Shown piece by piece: positions 52,390-52,694 of a stretch of 52,694 bases of DNA. Both the position numbers and the translations under genes were made by a program. Position 1 is the first letter of the stretch. Every line of letters begins with the position of its first letter. The notes below the pieces were generated by a model. It worked only from the letters and a program-made list of their open reading frames with translations, searched no databases and was not told the DNA's origin. Source of the stretch: Sphingomonas sp. Leaf407 (GTDB taxonomy: Bacteria; Pseudomonadota; Alphaproteobacteria; Sphingomonadales; Sphingomonadaceae); contig NZ_LMQO01000008.1 in assembly GCF_001425385.1 (NCBI RefSeq), forward strand, positions 1-52,694, written 5' to 3'.

Positions 52390-52694
52390 ATGGCTGACGC
52401 CCTCGACCGCCTCGACCTCAAGATTCTCGACCGGTTGCAGATCGACGCCTCCGAATCGTCGAGCGAGATCGCCGACCGGGTCGGCCTGTCGCAATCGCCG
52501 TGCTGGCGCCGTATCCAGCGGTTGAAGGACGAAGGCTATATCAAGGCGCAGGTCGCGGTGCTCGATCGCGAGAAGTTCGGCGAGAGCATGTATATCTTCG
52601 CCCAGCTCAAGATGGGCCGGCTGAGCGACGACGCGCGCGACCGCTTCATGCGCGCGATCGAGGATATTCCCGAGATCACCGAAGCCTATACGCT
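52390..52694 (+). CDS. Lrp/AsnC-family regulator, N-terminal part (continues at 26-319)
   Basis: This first part (101 codons before the window ends) encodes MADALDRLDLKILDRLQIDA and the Lrp winged helix-turn-helix (SSSEIADRVGLSQSPCWRRI, then QRLKDEGYI). Across the junction it gives a 157-residue protein. The family senses amino acids and regulates their uptake and breakdown. It is divergent from the ornithine cyclodeaminase/amidohydrolase pair, which suggests it controls them. The motif CTGTGCATAATC abuts its start codon. Confidence 0.92.
   Translation, partial: MADALDRLDLKILDRLQIDASESSSEIADRVGLSQSPCWRRIQRLKDEGYIKAQVAVLDREKFGESMYIFAQLKMGRLSDDARDRFMRAIEDIPEITEAYT

Noticed and set aside
36461..52694. 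Microcystin-type (mlr) degradation cluster
   Set aside because: No MlrA-like CAAX-type protease or MlrC-like gene is present; the peptidases are S10 and M61.

Overview
The window is a high-GC replicon of about 52.5 kb, almost certainly a complete plasmid from a sphingomonad (Sphingomonas or a close relative). The evidence for that host is the set of four large TonB-dependent receptors, the RPA-type initiator next to parAB, the SGNH/MBOAT acetylation cassette and the typical inverted extragenic repeats. Bases 24-150 are identical to 52568-52694, so the sequence closes on itself. The linear ends cut one Lrp/AsnC regulator gene in two (52390-52694 joined to 26-319). No conjugation, type IV secretion, transposase, rRNA, tRNA or CRISPR was seen.

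Layout. (1) 443-2167: M61-type metallopeptidase downstream of the split lrp gene. (2) 2184-8210: uptake module with a GPH-type transporter, a divergent ROK regulator, a TonB receptor and a glycerophosphodiester phosphodiesterase. (3) 8230-8905: serine resolvase with candidate recombination half-sites. (4) 9135-12176: a second TonB receptor, followed by extragenic hairpins. (5) 12578-16513: O-acetylation cassette (two SGNH proteins, MBOAT acyltransferase, small membrane protein). (6) 16714-19594: a lower-GC DUF885-type gene, a SleB-type hydrolase and a PepSY-like protein. (7) 19638-20266: decayed hipBA remnants. (8) 20348-24407: replication and partition block, read on the minus strand as parA-parB-parS(x3)-repA, with six direct iterons and an AT-rich GGTTAA tract beyond repA.

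(9) 24495-28619 (minus): a cobalamin riboswitch leads into mesX-mesD, the oxygen-dependent, B12- and folate-independent core methionine synthase system, followed by an SBF-like transporter and a flavin reductase with overlapping reading frames. This is the most interesting metabolic unit: a plasmid bypass for B12-dependent methionine synthesis with its own B12 sensor. (10) 28611-30388 (minus): rtcB2-prfH, the ribosome damage repair pair. (11) 30535-37054: TonB receptor plus SolA-type oxidase, divergent from MFS plus P450, with paired dyads in the shared promoter region and a TetR gene nearby.

(12) 37137-52694 and across the junction to 2167: a peptide and amino-acid utilisation island. It contains three S10 serine carboxypeptidases, an M61 peptidase, a TonB receptor, an amino-acid permease, a class I/II aminotransferase, a class V PLP enzyme with a Tat-like leader, a metal-dependent amidohydrolase and an ornithine cyclodeaminase-family enzyme. 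A repeated GATTATGC-type motif lies upstream of several of these genes and of lrp itself, suggesting a local Lrp regulon.

All functions are inferred from sequence motifs and remembered family signatures. No database search was run.
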